Shown piece by piece: positions 11,645-23,020 of a DNA stretch of 64,000 nucleotides (position 1 is the stretch's first letter; each line of letters begins with the position of its first letter). Under the pieces are notes generated by a model that was given only the letters and a program-made list of their open reading frames with translations, was not told the origin of the DNA and ran no database searches. The stretch is taken from positions 108,567,669-108,631,668 of the forward strand of contig CM061069.1 in the NCBI GenBank assembly GCA_030762895.1. Direction: 5' to 3'. Made by a program: the position numbers and the translations under genes. This DNA comes from Sophora flavescens. Lineage: Eukaryota > Streptophyta > Magnoliopsida > Fabales > Fabaceae.

Positions 11645-12755
11645 GGCTTAAATACAGTTTTGGTCCCCCAAGTATTGGTAATGTGTGATTTTGGTTCCTC
11701 ACTTTTTTTTAGCGCATTTGATTCCCTTAGTTTTTCAATTGTGCAAACGTAGTCCTTCCATCTATATCCCGTCGAATTGCTAACATAAATTGCTGATGTG
11801 GCATGCCATGTGAATTAAGAAAATTAATTAATTTTTAACTTAATTTTTATTTATTAAATTTGAATTTTTAATTAATTAATGTATCCAAATGAGGCCGCAA
11901 AGCCATAATCCTTTGTAAAACATTGAACCATAATTGTATTTGGTTCCCAAATCTCTAACCATCCATGCCGCACAAGAGCTCAAGCCATAACCATCTCAAG
12001 ACACTGCAATATTGAAAAAGGAATGTTTCAGCAAAGTAAAGAACTGATGACCAAAAGAAGGAAAAGGATCCATGGTCCTTCAAACCTGCACGCGACCAGA
12101 TGAGTGAGCAGAGGTGACCGGAATGGTGGGCTATGGCGGAGTCGCGACTGAGATGGAGGCGACAGCTCGGATCCGCGTCTCACGAAAGCGGTCCTGGTGG
12201 AGGTGATCGAATCCGGATCGACGACGTGCATGGTTCCTGGTTCAGACGGCGGTGCCTCGGCGTGGCCGAGACGGCGGCATCGCGTGACGGTGCGGATCTA
12301 GATCTGTGGGCAGATGATTTCCTTCATCCAAGCGGTGCATATGATTTGCGGTAGGCAGTTCATTGCTTCTGTTTATGGTGTCCACAATGGAGTGATGGCG
12401 ATGTAATGGTGAAGATGGCTTGAATTTTTGTGGCGGGTGATGATGTTGTATGATGGATGAAGAAAAACAATGGAGGGGCAGAGATGGTTATGGATTATTC
12501 AGCAAAAAAAAAAAAGAGATGGTTATGGATTAATTAATTAAAAAAATCAAATTTATTAAATTAAAATTAAAAATTAATTAATTTTCTTAATCCAGCCATG
12601 TCGATAACTTCTGTTAATGATTTGACGGAATATGGATGGAAGGACTATATTTGCACAATTGAAAAACTAGGGGAACCAAATACGGTCAACAAAAAAAGCG
12701 GGGGACCAAAATCACACATTACCAATACCTGGGGGACCAAAACTGCAATTAAACC
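11645..12755. mobile_element. Mutator-like element with a captured GC-rich segment (Pack-MULE candidate)
   Basis: The terminal inverted repeats are GGCTTAAATACAGTTTTGG at 11645 and its counterpart ending CAATTAAACC at 12755. They extend about 220 bp inward through 'gtgtgattttggt', 'tttttcaattgtgcaaa' and 'ttaattaatttt'. The flanking 9-mers TATTAATTA and AATTAATTA match at 8 of 9 positions, though the flank is low-complexity. The interior (about 11,890-12,500) is clearly more GC-rich (around 12,060-12,320: 'gagatggaggcgacagctcgg', 'gacggcggtgcctcggcg') and does not resemble the arms. It looks like captured host DNA, possibly a gene's 5' end on the minus strand. No transposase is encoded. Confidence 0.75.
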
Positions 12756-13620
12756 AATTAATTAATTAATTAATTGATTGATTGACTGACTGACTTATGA
12801 TGAAGTTTGTTGAAGCTCGCAACTACAATTTTTCCCTTGCAGTCATCATCCTACAACACAATTTACAAGAATGGATCATACCCTACCGATAGTTAGAGAC
12901 TAATCGCTTTCAAGGTATATAAATCATCGAAGTGAATTTTGTCTCTGATATCATACTTAAAGAATCCTGTCATCTACCAACTATGTTGGGTGAGTTGCAC
13001 CGTTTTACATTTTTAGGTTTTTATTTTCTTTTTTTGAAGCAAGCTTTCATCCTTCTTTCTTTTTTTCATTCTATATGAGTGTCATTTTTTTAAAATGCAA
13101 TTGATTTAGAATTTACAAGTTTTTTCTTTGTTGTTTATATTTATTTATTTTCTCTTACAAGTTTTGAATGACAAAATTTCCTATGTCAACCTTTGTTTGA
13201 AAATAGTGGTAGCTTTGCCATAAAATATAAATAAATATCAAAGACATATTAATTCGATATTATTATAAACATATCACATTCACTTATACTTTCATTCAGA
13301 ATTTGTTTTCTTATGAAATTATGTTATTCCATTCCTTTTTTTATTTTGGTAGATGTTATTTCATTCATTTTTATCAAACCAAATATTTTCTAATTATTAT
13401 AACTAGTAACAATTACTATAATTTTAATTAATTATTTTAATAACCAAATCTACTTGCATATTTTTACTTAATGATTTTCCTTTATAGAAAAAATATTTTA
13501 AACATTATCAATCAATCATAAATTGCCATATTAGCTAAGTATTTAATTTTTATCTTAATTAACTATCTTAAAGATCATTTATATCATGATTTCTAATTGG
13601 TTGACAGTGTAAAAAACTTT

Positions 13621-14107
13621 AGGTTTCATTATTGAGTTGGTCCCTGAACTATTTGAGAATTTTAAAGTGGGTCCCTGAACTAAAAAAGTTTTTAATTGGA
13701 TCCCTCAAACTTATATAAATTTTCAATTGGGTCTGTGGACGCTTATAAAATTTTCAATTGAATTCTTATGATAGCAAATCAGTTAGTGGATAGTGAAATT
13801 GAACAAAATATCCGAGTTCCACCAAGTTGGACACCTATATCAACACATTTATGCATAAATATTGATTTCAAGTAATCAACCAGAATTTTTTATACATATA
13901 CACAAGTGTGATTTCGAACATATATACCGTCAATTTCTGGTAGATTACTTGAATAGATGTCTCAAATTCCCTATAATTATGCATAAATTGCTGACGGGTA
14001 TTTAGTTCAATTTCACGATTCACCATCAATTTAATTGTCCCAAACTCACGAATATTTAGTTCAATTTCACGGTTTACTAACAAATTTGATACTACAGAGA
14101 CCCAATT

Positions 14108-14162
<55 letters not shown>

Positions 14163-14246
14163 CAGACATCCAATTAGAAAATTTTTTTGTTTAGAAACCT
14201 ACTTAAAAAATTTCAAATAGTTTCAGGATCAACTCAATAATTAAAC
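13621..14246. repeat. inverted-repeat element (MITE-like) with (TA)n core
   Basis: The left arm 'cattattgagttggtccctgaactatttgag' is mirrored on the right by 'ctatttgaaa..tcaggatcaactcaataat' in reverse complement, followed by related 'aattggatccct' and 'atccaattag' segments. A pair of degenerate tandem units, 'tttagttcaatttcac' (about 14,000 and 14,057), lies inside. The ends are approximate and I could not identify a target duplication. Confidence 0.55.
14113..14159. repeat. (TA)n microsatellite, about 23 repeats
   Basis: Uninterrupted TA repeat inside the inverted-repeat element. Confidence 0.95.
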
Positions 14247-14254
14247 ACTTTATA

Positions 14255-14803
14255 GTGACAGTATATACAAATTAAACTCTTAATTTAATATACAAGGATC
14301 TGCTATTAGTTTTAATTGGTACATGGAATCATGTATTAGTGAATCAGATTCACTTTTATAAGTTATAACTCTAACTCTAAACATGGCTACAGGCACCAAA
14401 ACAAAAACTCTTAACATGGATACATGATTAAACTATTGCCTTAATTGCAAAGCACAGATTTGCAGCAATGAATATCCATGCAAACATCGTAAAAAATCCA
14501 TTGAGTTCACGAAACGCTATTTTTATTTCACGTGATACCCGAATTAAATAAGGTTTGACATAAGTGCAAATACGAATAATAATCGGCAAATTCCTTTTTA
14601 GATAAAATAAAGATTATTTGTTATTTTTATTTTTGTGATTGATTCTCTAATTCATTGCATAATATCTTTTTTTTGCTGATTAGTATAACTTTCCTCCTTT
14701 AGTGGTTCCTCTGTATTCTATAAATTGTCATTGTTTCTTCACTTTTCTCTTCACTGCATCAATGCATAATTGTAGTATCCGTAGTGTTTTTTATATATCA
14801 AAG
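14255..14803 (+). promoter_or_regulatory. PG1 upstream region
   Basis: This is the 5' flank of polygalacturonase copy 1, with a TATA-like box TATAAAT at 14719-14725, about 80 bp before the ATG. The same upstream sequence ('gatatacaaggatctgctatt', 'gaatcagattcacttttat', 'gcatgcaaacatcg'-type words, 'ggtttgacataagtgc') recurs at 31,090-31,620, at 33,060-33,113 plus 40,243-40,690, and at 44,515-44,900. Confidence 0.7.
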
Positions 14804-17800
14804 ATGAAAAGGTTATTTGCTGTCCTTTTAATGTTTGTTGTAGCTTCACCTTGCTTGTGTGCTAGGATGAGGCCTGGTGCAGATCTTATCTTCAATGTTG
14901 TTAACTATGGTGCCATAGGGAATGGCCAAAATGATGATTCACAAGTATGTTTACCCCGTTTCTTCTTTCTTTCTTTCTTTGTTTTTTTTTTTTGAAATAT
15001 AATAATTATCTTTTTACGTATATATATTTTATGTGAGACTAAAGTTTCTATCATCTAATACCATTTTTAACTATTTGGCAAATTGTAAAGGCTTTCTTGG
15101 AAGCATGGCAAGACGTATGTGGTGCAACTCAGGGCACCCCAACACTTCTCATACCTAAGAGAGCATTCATGTTGCAACCTGTGTCATTCCAGGGTCCTTG
15201 CAAGCCTGCATCTATTAACATTTTGGTAAATGAATCATATGAATTATACTTACGGCATGTGCATAAACAAGTCATAAATGTTTGACTTTTGTGTATGTAT
15301 TTAAATCATTAGATAATAAATAATACGGATTTTTTGTGATATGAAGTATTATGTTATATCCTTGTGTAAATCTTCTGACGATTCTTATCAACTTAATGTT
15401 ATCACATATCAAAGATGTACCAAAAAAAAATATGCTAGTTAATTTACAAAAAACTTTGAAGAAGATACAACATTTCTAATTAATATCCTCTTTTGTATTA
15501 CATCTCCTCTTTTTAAGGAGTTAAAAATGGTAAGTTTTTTTTTTTGTTTTCCAATGATGTATTTCCTCTTCTTGATTCCTTAATCAGTGCATACTCTTAC
15601 GCTAATTCCTCACCATTTAAGCAGTCAATCAAATATAAATATGTTATTTATTTAATTTGACTACTATATTCAATTTATTTATTGGTTGGCTTGGCAGCTC
15701 CAGGGAGTTATCACTGCCCCAAACAGCCTTAATGCTTGGAAATGGCCAAATAATGATAGAGATGCATGGATCCAGTTCTCGGACATATGTGGCCTTGCTA
15801 TCCATGGAGGAGGACAATTTGATGGCCAAGGTGCTGCATGGTGGAACTGCAATTCCAATGGCAACTGTAACAGGCCAACTGTAAGTTGAAAAACCCAATA
15901 TAGGCTTTCATTCCTTCCTTTTGAAATTAAAAATAAATGACAAATATTTGGGAGAGTTGGTAAGATAGCTCTCCCCAAAGCAAAGAACTCGGTTTCGATT
16001 CTTGGAGGCCCTCCATTTACCGACTCGGGAATTAGTCTCATAGCGACAGATTGTGAATACCCTTGAGCGCTCGTGGGGGAGCCAAATGCTCTAATTATGG
16101 TGGGTTAGGAAAAAAAATTAATGACAAACAAAAATACTTCAAAAATTCAATTTATTTGAAACTCCTTGACATCAAGTATATTTTTTAAATTCTTTTATAA
16201 GCATTAAGTATATTATTATTGGTTGATAACATGTGCAGGCTCTACATTTCCACAACTGTGGGAATCTAATACTCAGCGGATTGACTCATATCAACAGCCC
16301 AAGAAATCATATAAGTATAAATGAATGCGATGGATCACACATCTCCAATCTTCATATTTTTGCACCAGCTAATAGCCCAAACACCGATGGAATTGATATC
16401 TCGGCATCATCCGATATCGTCATTAGAGATTCTAAGATGCAAACCGGTAACTCCTAAGAGTTCGGCATAGAATATTAAATTCCTACCCTACCCCATCACT
16501 ATTTAATTATGGAAAAATGATCTTTTCATACCCCTTTTCTAATAACATTTTTCACACATACAAATTTCTTCAATAAAAATAAGTTAGTTAAATATTATAC
16601 TTTTATTACTAATTAATATTATTCAATTCATTTCTTAATTCTAATATAAAACTTTAAATGGCTATGATTTTGATTAGAAATAGTAACTTAAAACAAAAAC
16701 AGAAGTATATTTCTTGGATTTGAATCTTTTATACTTAATTATTCTTATTATTCTTATTCATTATATATAGGTGATGATTGCATTGCCATCAATGGTGGTT
16801 CTTCCTTCATCAACGTAACTGGTGTTTATTGTGGACCTGGCCATGGCATCAGGTCAGCCCTAAGTAAATTTGCTCAGTTTCCACATTATTAAGTTGTTTG
16901 ATCAATATCTAAATTCTTAACTCTATTTGGGTGATTCAAAAAAAAAAAAAAAAAACTCTATTTGGGATATGTTGGTTAATGTAGTATTGGGAGCCTTGGA
17001 AGAAATGGAGAATATGATACAGTAGAAGAGATACATGTAAGAAATTGCACCTTTCATGGAACCACAAATGGAGTCAGAATCAAGACATGGAGGGTAAGGA
17101 ATTCTCTCTTGTTGGTTAGGTATTGGATGAGTTAAGCTCGTTTTATGTGAAATTTTTTCTTCTAAAAAGGGTCTACATGTTTAAAAAAATATATAATAAT
17201 TAGATAAGTTTTTCAAAAAAAACAACATAATTTAATTGATATGTATTGTTAATATAGAGAATTTTTACAATATTGTCGATCAATCATATATTTAATTACT
17301 ATACGCTGACAGTGTAAAGTTTTTTTACACTGTGATTGACAGTATAAAAAACTTTACACTAACAAAATAACAATATATAAAAATTAAACTCTTAAAATAA
17401 AATTCTTTTGGTGTTTTTATTAGAAGTCAAAAATGGCATTATTGTCATTGAAAAACTATATTATAAAAGTTTTTCTTTCTAATTTCAAAGTAAAAACAAA
17501 TGGACCCTTATTGTCATGGAAGCAAGTGATTAAATCACATTCATATTCTGTGTTCTTTGAATCTTCAGGGAGGATGTGGCTATGCTAGAAAGATCACATT
17601 TGAGGATATTATAATTGAAGAAGCAGGGAATCCTTTGATTATTGACCAGCAATATACTGCCTATGGAGAAAGTAAGTATGATACTAAAAATGCAGTGAAA
17701 GTGAGTGACATTACCTACCGCCACGTGAGGGGAACTTCAATTGTTGTGGATGCAATCAATCTGAACTGTGACCAAACCGTAGGTTGCTCCAACATAGTAT

Positions 17801-17910
17801 TGGAGAGGATTGACATAACCACACCTGGTGGAGAAAAAACACTTGCATTGTGCAAAAATGCACAAGTCACATGCTCTTTGTGTAATCCAAATGTTTCTTG
17901 TCTTTTTTAA
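14804..17910 (+). CDS. polygalacturonase (GH28), copy 1 (PG1)
   Basis: Seven exons join as 14804-14944, 15091-15225, 15698-15880, 16239-16446, 16771-16852, 16985-17093 and 17569-17910. All have GT-AG borders and consistent phases, giving 399 residues, normal for the family. Residues 1-20 form a signal peptide ([20 protein letters not shown]), so the enzyme should be secreted to the cell wall. The pectin-lyase-fold beta-helix carries all four GH28 motifs: NTD (SPNTDGID), DD (TGDDCIAI), GHG (GPGHGIS) and RIK (VRIKTW). Known GH28 enzymes hydrolyse alpha-1,4-galacturonan in pectin. The start is the first ATG after the TATA-like box and gives the signal peptide directly. A SINE lies in intron 3. 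Endo- versus exo-activity cannot be decided from sequence alone. No damage is visible. Confidence 0.95.
15945..16119 (+). mobile_element. tRNA-derived SINE in PG1 intron 3
   Basis: The sequence 'gagagttggtaagatagct' resembles a box A and 'ggtttcgattc' a box B of an RNA polymerase III promoter. The element ends in an A-run after 'ggtgggttagg'. It is flanked by the 9-bp target duplication AATGACAAA (15936-15944 and 16120-16128). PG2 has the same insertion at the same place with a longer body, so it predates the PG duplication. Confidence 0.82.
17210..17395. repeat. MITE copy in PG1 intron 6
   Basis: The segment is built around 'ttaattgatatgtattg', 'acagtgtaaag' and 'tttttacactgt', members of a short inverted-repeat family that recurs in the window (see copies near 18,475, 30,896, 32,853 and 47,715). 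The ends are approximate. Confidence 0.5.
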
Positions 17911-18680
17911 TTGTGACTAAGTTTTTGTTGTAATTTGTTTACTTTTCTGTCTCAGCCGCAAAATCAGCTTCTGTGATATTATTTCTCAACGTAGGGGCCA
18001 GTTTAGTGGCTCATAACTTAGTCAGGGTCTTTATTTCTTTTGCTAGCTCCCGTATTTATATTATTACTACTATTTGTATTACAAACATTATTATGAATCA
18101 ATTGCGTTAAGTTTGCTTCCTTAAAAAAAAACAAAAAAGGTTTTGCCAACTTCAATGAAATTACCAATTTGCAATAATTTAGATTTTAATTCTGTCGGTG
18201 TTTGGTAAACAATAATGTTTGTTTATGTTTATTTTTAATTAATTATTAACTTTGGCTGATGAAAAATAAATAAAGTAAATTTATAAAGATATATATCATA
18301 AATGTGAAATGTAATACTAAAATTAAGTAATAAACTAATCATTATTTTTTTTTATGATAAAAAACTAATCAACATTTAAACATAGACAATGGATGACTGT
18401 AAATCTTTTATCTTTTGGATTTATTTTATATATATATATATATATATGTAATATGGAAAAGTATCACAATGAGTATTGGATTTAATTGATATGTACTACG
18501 AGTATAAAAAATATTTTATACTGTCAATCAATTAATATAACCGTTGATGATTAATTGACAGTAAAAAAATATATACATTAATTCACAGTGCATACTAATT
18601 AAATTCTTATTCTTTTATTATCAACCTATATATTGAATCACAATAATTAAATGTGAGTCATTCTCCGTAATCTATTGTTT
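17911..18680. other. PG1 3' flank and AT-rich spacer
   Basis: The 3' UTR region of PG1 is followed by AT-rich DNA with a (TA)n run at 18427-18447 and a MITE copy at about 18475-18610. No gene is seen. Confidence 0.6.
18475..18610. repeat. MITE copy (about 135 bp)
   Basis: 'tttaattgatatgtact' on the left mirrors 'gtgcatactaattaaattc' on the right. The interior has 'tactgtcaatcaatta' and 'ttaattgacagtaaaaa' in inverted arrangement. It belongs to the family seen in PG1 intron 6. Confidence 0.6.
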
Positions 18681-18713
18681 AAGTGCTTTTTAAATTTAGA
18701 AAGAAGAGAGAGT

Positions 18714-19044
18714 GATGTTTGAGAGAGACAGTGTGACGGGGAGAGTAAACATGGTGGGGAATGAATATGCAAGACCTCCTTTCTGGAATACTTGTCATCA
18801 CATACAGAAACGTGGTGATTTTAGGTTTAACAACAGGCAAACCTCTTTCTTCTTGACAGATTTTCCATCGATCCAAGGAATTGCGAAGAATTTTTCAAGG
18901 TGGGGAAAGGTTATTGAGGTATGCATTCCAACAAAAAGGGATAAATATGGTAAAAGATTTGGGTTTGTGAGATTTGTAGATGTACCACATCCAAAGGAAT
19001 TGGAGGCCAAATTAGATACAATACTGATAGAGGATGAAGGTTAA
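18714..19044 (+). pseudogene. LINE ORF1 with RRM-like domain
   Basis: The frame starts MFERDSVTGRVN and contains an RNA-recognition fold: SFFLTDFPSIQG (RNP2-like), RWGKVIEVCIPTKRDKYGKR, then FGFVRFVDV (RNP1-like). Plant L1 ORF1 proteins typically carry such an RRM. The frame ends after 110 codons, far short of a full ORF1. The DNA to about 20,160 is degenerate coding with many stops. Confidence 0.8.
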
Positions 19045-20163
19045 GCTACCAATGTTTGAAAGGGGAAGAATGATAAACTATGAGGAAAAAAGGAAGCCAA
19101 GCTGTTTGATGGAAACAGAAACAGAGTTCGTGAGGGGGTTAGTTTTGCAAAAGTGGTGAATACTGATACAAAAGGAAGTGAGGATTCCTGACAATCGGTG
19201 GAGAAGGGCGAACAAAGGGTCTGAATGGAAAGGAATTTCTTTCTGCGTTAACTATCCAGTCAAGCTTTCTCTTGAATGGCATTAATACCATCAATCCAAC
19301 TCGGTGCTTCTAGTTTCAATTTCAAGAGAGGCGAATGGGTCAAAAGAGGACCTTATTGGATGTTCACCATGGTGGGCTGGGCCTGGTCAATAGTTGATCA
19401 TAAATGATGTGGAGCAGAGGAGAATGGACGTTGCTCACCCTAACTTAGAAGATTTGGGTTTTATAAGTCATGGGCCCATTAAATGATGTGTTTTATATTT
19501 CACAAATTTGAAAGGGTTCCAGGGGGTATAGCCCAAAAATGGATTGGAAGTAAAAAAATGTGGAAATTAAGGAGACAAAGGCCGAGGAAAAAAGGCAAAA
19601 CGGGCTAAAAATACAAAAGGCATCTGGTAGGAAGCATCATTTTCTGGGAGCAACAAAATCTCATTCTGGGAGTTGGAAGTCATTCTGTGAAAAACGATTA
19701 ACACAGAAAAGAAGGAAATTGGTGGTGGTCAGACCAAAAGGAACTCTAGGAATGACGGGTTAAAGCAAAAGGATCCAAGCAAAGTGGGGGAGAAACCGTG
19801 TTCCTTCGTGTTCCTCAGGAGACGTGTCCACAAATGAGCCTAACAATTTTTCTTTGGGCCTTGTTGTCTTAATTGCCTCGCCAAAAGATGGTTTTCCTGC
19901 TAATCTCATCCAAGCAATTTCATCCAAATCTCTAAGGGTAAGTGAAACATCCGTTTTAAATGATTTATCTTCCCTTTGTAACATTAGAGAGCCAAATGAG
20001 GCAAAAAAAGATTTTGGATATTGGGGTTGAATTGGGATTCAATAATAATGGGGAGGATGGAGGAATCATATGCAAACTAATGGAAATGGAAGCTAGAGAT
20101 AAGAAGGCTAGACAGATTGCAATTCCAGAAAACGAACAATGTTGGTTTAAATAATGGTGATTA

Positions 20164-20946
20164 ATGCAGATAGGCACTTTTAATGTTAGAGAACTAGGGG
20201 GGAGGGTGAAACAAAGAAATATCAGGAGTTTGGTTTCATCGGAAAAAGTAGATGTCATGTTGATCCAGGAAACAAAAATGGTTGGGATTGAGGAGAAATT
20301 ATGCAGTAAATTGTGGGACGGGTCAGATTATCAATGATCATCTACTGATTCAATTGGTGCAGTTGGGGGTATGTTAAATCTGTGGAATAAGGAGGAATTC
20401 AAAATAATATTTAATTCTTCTGTCGAAGGTTTCTAAGGTATTCACGGTCTGTGGGGTGTAAACAACTTAAGGTGCTTCATAGTGAATATATACTCTCCAT
20501 GCTCAATGGAAGGTAAGAGAAAATTGTTGGAAAATCTCAAAATGTCAAGAAAAGGTTTTGGTTCGGGACTTTGGGTTTTGGCGGGGGATTTCAATGCGGT
20601 TCTAAAATCAAATGAAAGGAAGGGCACTTCTTAATATGTGAATTGAGTAGAAATTGATGAGTTCCAATCCTTTGTCAAGGCCATGGAGTTGATTGACCTT
20701 CCTCTTTTGGGTAGATGCTTCACTTGGTTTAAGGCAAATGGCACAACAATGAGTAGGTTGGATATGTTCCTTATTTCGGAAGAATGGTTGAAGGAATGGC
20801 CAAATCCGGTACAATGGGCCTTAAAACAGAGATATATCTGATCATTGCCCAGTGGTCCTAACACACAATTCTTCAAAATGGGGACCAAAACCTTTTAGAT
20901 TCAATAACTGTTGGTTGATGTAAGAGGGTTTTGCAGACCAGATTAA
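20164..20946 (+). pseudogene. LINE endonuclease (APE-like) domain, broken
   Basis: The frame starts MQIGTFNVRELGGRVKQR and LIQETKM, the Asn and Glu metal-site motifs of APE-type endonucleases. After several stops it continues with VLAGDFNAVLKSNERKG, LIDLPLLGRCFTWFK, MSRLDMFLIS and DHCPVVL, the C-terminal catalytic motifs. The hAT insertion at 20,947 ends it. Confidence 0.85.
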
Positions 20947-23020
20947 CAGTGTTGTCGAATATCGGCATATCGGCCAATATCTCGATGTATCGTATCGGAT
21001 TTTCAAAGGCTCGATATGATAAGTGATATGATATATGTTTTCCGGTTTGTGAGGCATATCGACCAATATATCGGATATCGCTATCTCACCCATATCAGTA
21101 AATATCAGAAGTTTGCCATTTTTAGATTTTTTTTTCTTTTTTTTTACTCTGGAAATTCAAAGGGTCAGCACTGAGTCCACCAACCCACCTTTTTTTTGAG
21201 AAGCCCACTCCTTTAATTACGTAAGTAATTGATTTTATGGGCATTTCAAGCCATATCACTCATTCACTCAATCACGTACTCTGACCTTTCGGCCTCATCA
21301 GTCACGCAACGGCTCTGTGCCTAAGCCTCCACCTCGTCACGTACTCCGCCTCCATCATCTCCGACCGGCGCCCGATGTTCTTAGCCTCTCAGGTAATGTT
21401 TCTTCCTTTGTTTTCTCCATTCTCTTCTTTCCCTTCCTTTCTATTCTATTTTCTATCGGCTTATACCCTCTGTTTTTCTCTTCTAATCTCTTCCTCTGTT
21501 TTTCATATTCTTTATTCTCCCATTCTCCCTTTCCCTTCCTCTGTTTTTTTGTTATTTTTTTTCTCCCATTCTCCCTTTCTCTTCCTCTATTTTTTTGGTT
21601 TACTTTTCTCTCACATTCTCCCTTCTCTTCCTCTGTTTATTTTTTGTTTCTTACATGTCCCTTCTCTTCCACTGTTTGTAGTATGGCAAGTGAAGATTCA
21701 TCCAATCCTTCAATAGTATCTAGGAATGACCCTGGATAGAAGTATTGTCATCCAACACAAGCCAATGGTACCACTGGCTGTGTGTGCGATTTTTGTGGGA
21801 AGGCCATGTGGGGTGGAATTACCAGAATGAAAGAGCATTTGACCGAAAAGAAAGGTAATTGCAAACTTGTACTAAATGCCCAAAACAGGTCAGAGAAGAT
21901 TTGATTCAGTATGCGAAGAATAAAAAGAAAAAAGATAGTCAAGCATTTCAAAGGATGCAACATGATCTTCTTGATGACTTTGGTGATAGTGATGAAGAAC
22001 GTGCTCTTGATGAAAGGTCTAGAGAAATTGCAACTAGGCTTGCTAACACTAGTGGAGACAAAATTGCTTCAAAGGGGCCTATTAATCTCTATTTTGGAAC
22101 ACCCAAAATAGTAATTGAGGAGAAGAAGAAGGGGAAACCACCAAGGCAATCAAGCATAAGGGAGAAATGTGAAAGGAGGATACTGCAGATGTTCATCAAT
22201 ATATAGCTCGATTTTGGTACCAAGTTGGCTTGTCTTTCAACATGGTTAAGTTGGAAAGCTTTCATGAAATGCTTACAGCTGTTGGAAGCTTTGGAAAAAA
22301 CTTGAGGCCTCCATCTTACCACGAAATAAGAGTTCCACTCCTTAACAAGGAGTTGGCTTACACCGAAGATTTGTTAAAAAACCAAAGGGAGCAATGGGGG
22401 AGATTTGGATGCTCCATTATGTCTGATGCCTGGATGGATAGAAAACAAAGATCCTTAATCAACTTCTTGGTGAACTGCCCATCAGGGATGATGTTCATTA
22501 AATCTATTGATGCGTCTGACATTGTGAAGACTGGAGAGAAAATATTTGAGTTGCCTGACTCCATTGTGGAAGAGATTCGAGAAGAAAATGTTGTTTAACT
22601 TATAACGGACAATGGAAGCAATTATATTCTTGCTGGTAAGTTACAAGAAGAAAAGAGGCCACATTTGTATTGGACTCCTTGTGCAGTCCACTGCATAGAT
22701 TTGATGTTGGAGGACATTGGGAATCTCCCTTCTAAAAAGAAGACAATTCAAAGGGCAGTATTTCTTGTTGGATTCATCTACAACCATTCAAGCACCTTGA
22801 GCCTATTGAGGTACTTTACCAACAAAAGAGAATTAGTGAGGCATGCAGTAACTCGATTTGCCACATCTTTCCTCACATTGGAAAGGATTCATAAGGAGAA
22901 AGCGAATCTGAGAAAAATGTTTGTATCAGATGATTGGACAAATAACAAATTGTACAAGGAGGCCAAAGGGAGGGAAGCAACAAAAGTTGTCCTCATGCCA
23001 TCTTTTTGGAGTAATGTATG
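20947..23020 (+). mobile_element. hAT-type DNA transposon, 3'-truncated
   Basis: The 5' end is CAGTGTTGTCGAATATC, a CAGTGTTG-type hAT terminus, next to CAGATTAA (20939-20946) as a possible 8-bp duplication. A C-rich leader (21,250-21,390) with a donor 'caggtaatg' precedes the transposase. The right terminus and second duplication are missing: after about 23,020 an unrelated repeat begins. Confidence 0.72.
21682..23020 (+). pseudogene. hAT transposase remnant (BED zinc finger and DUF659)
   Basis: The protein starts MASEDSSNPS and reads RNDPG, stop, KYCHP where this family normally has W, so the BED finger (CDFCGK, RMKEHL) is cut by a TGG-to-TAG change. A basic linker (KDSQAFQRMQHDLLDD) leads to a DUF659-type region: PPSYHEIRVPLLNKE, SIMSDAWMDRKQRSLINFLV, a TDNG motif after another stop, and YWTPCAVHCIDLMLEDI. 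The C-terminal hATC dimerisation domain is absent. At least two stops make it inactive. Confidence 0.88.

Noticed and set aside
12133..12354. 73-codon GC-rich frame as a host gene
   Set aside because: It is bounded by MULE arms, has no recognised domain, and both strands are open because of GC-rich composition. It is better explained as captured DNA.
15950..16010. A tRNA gene from the box A and box B-like words in PG intron 3
   Set aside because: No cloverleaf or anticodon stem could be formed. The A-tail and target duplication show it is a SINE.
15679..16041. Minus-strand frames opposite PG1 exon 3, with counterparts at 46097-46492
   Set aside because: They overlap PG exons antisense and run into the SINE; the plus-strand PG match is unambiguous.
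21317..21739. 140-codon frame rich in Phe, Leu and Ser
   Set aside because: It comes from a pyrimidine-rich leader/intron of the hAT element; only its last part overlaps the true transposase start.
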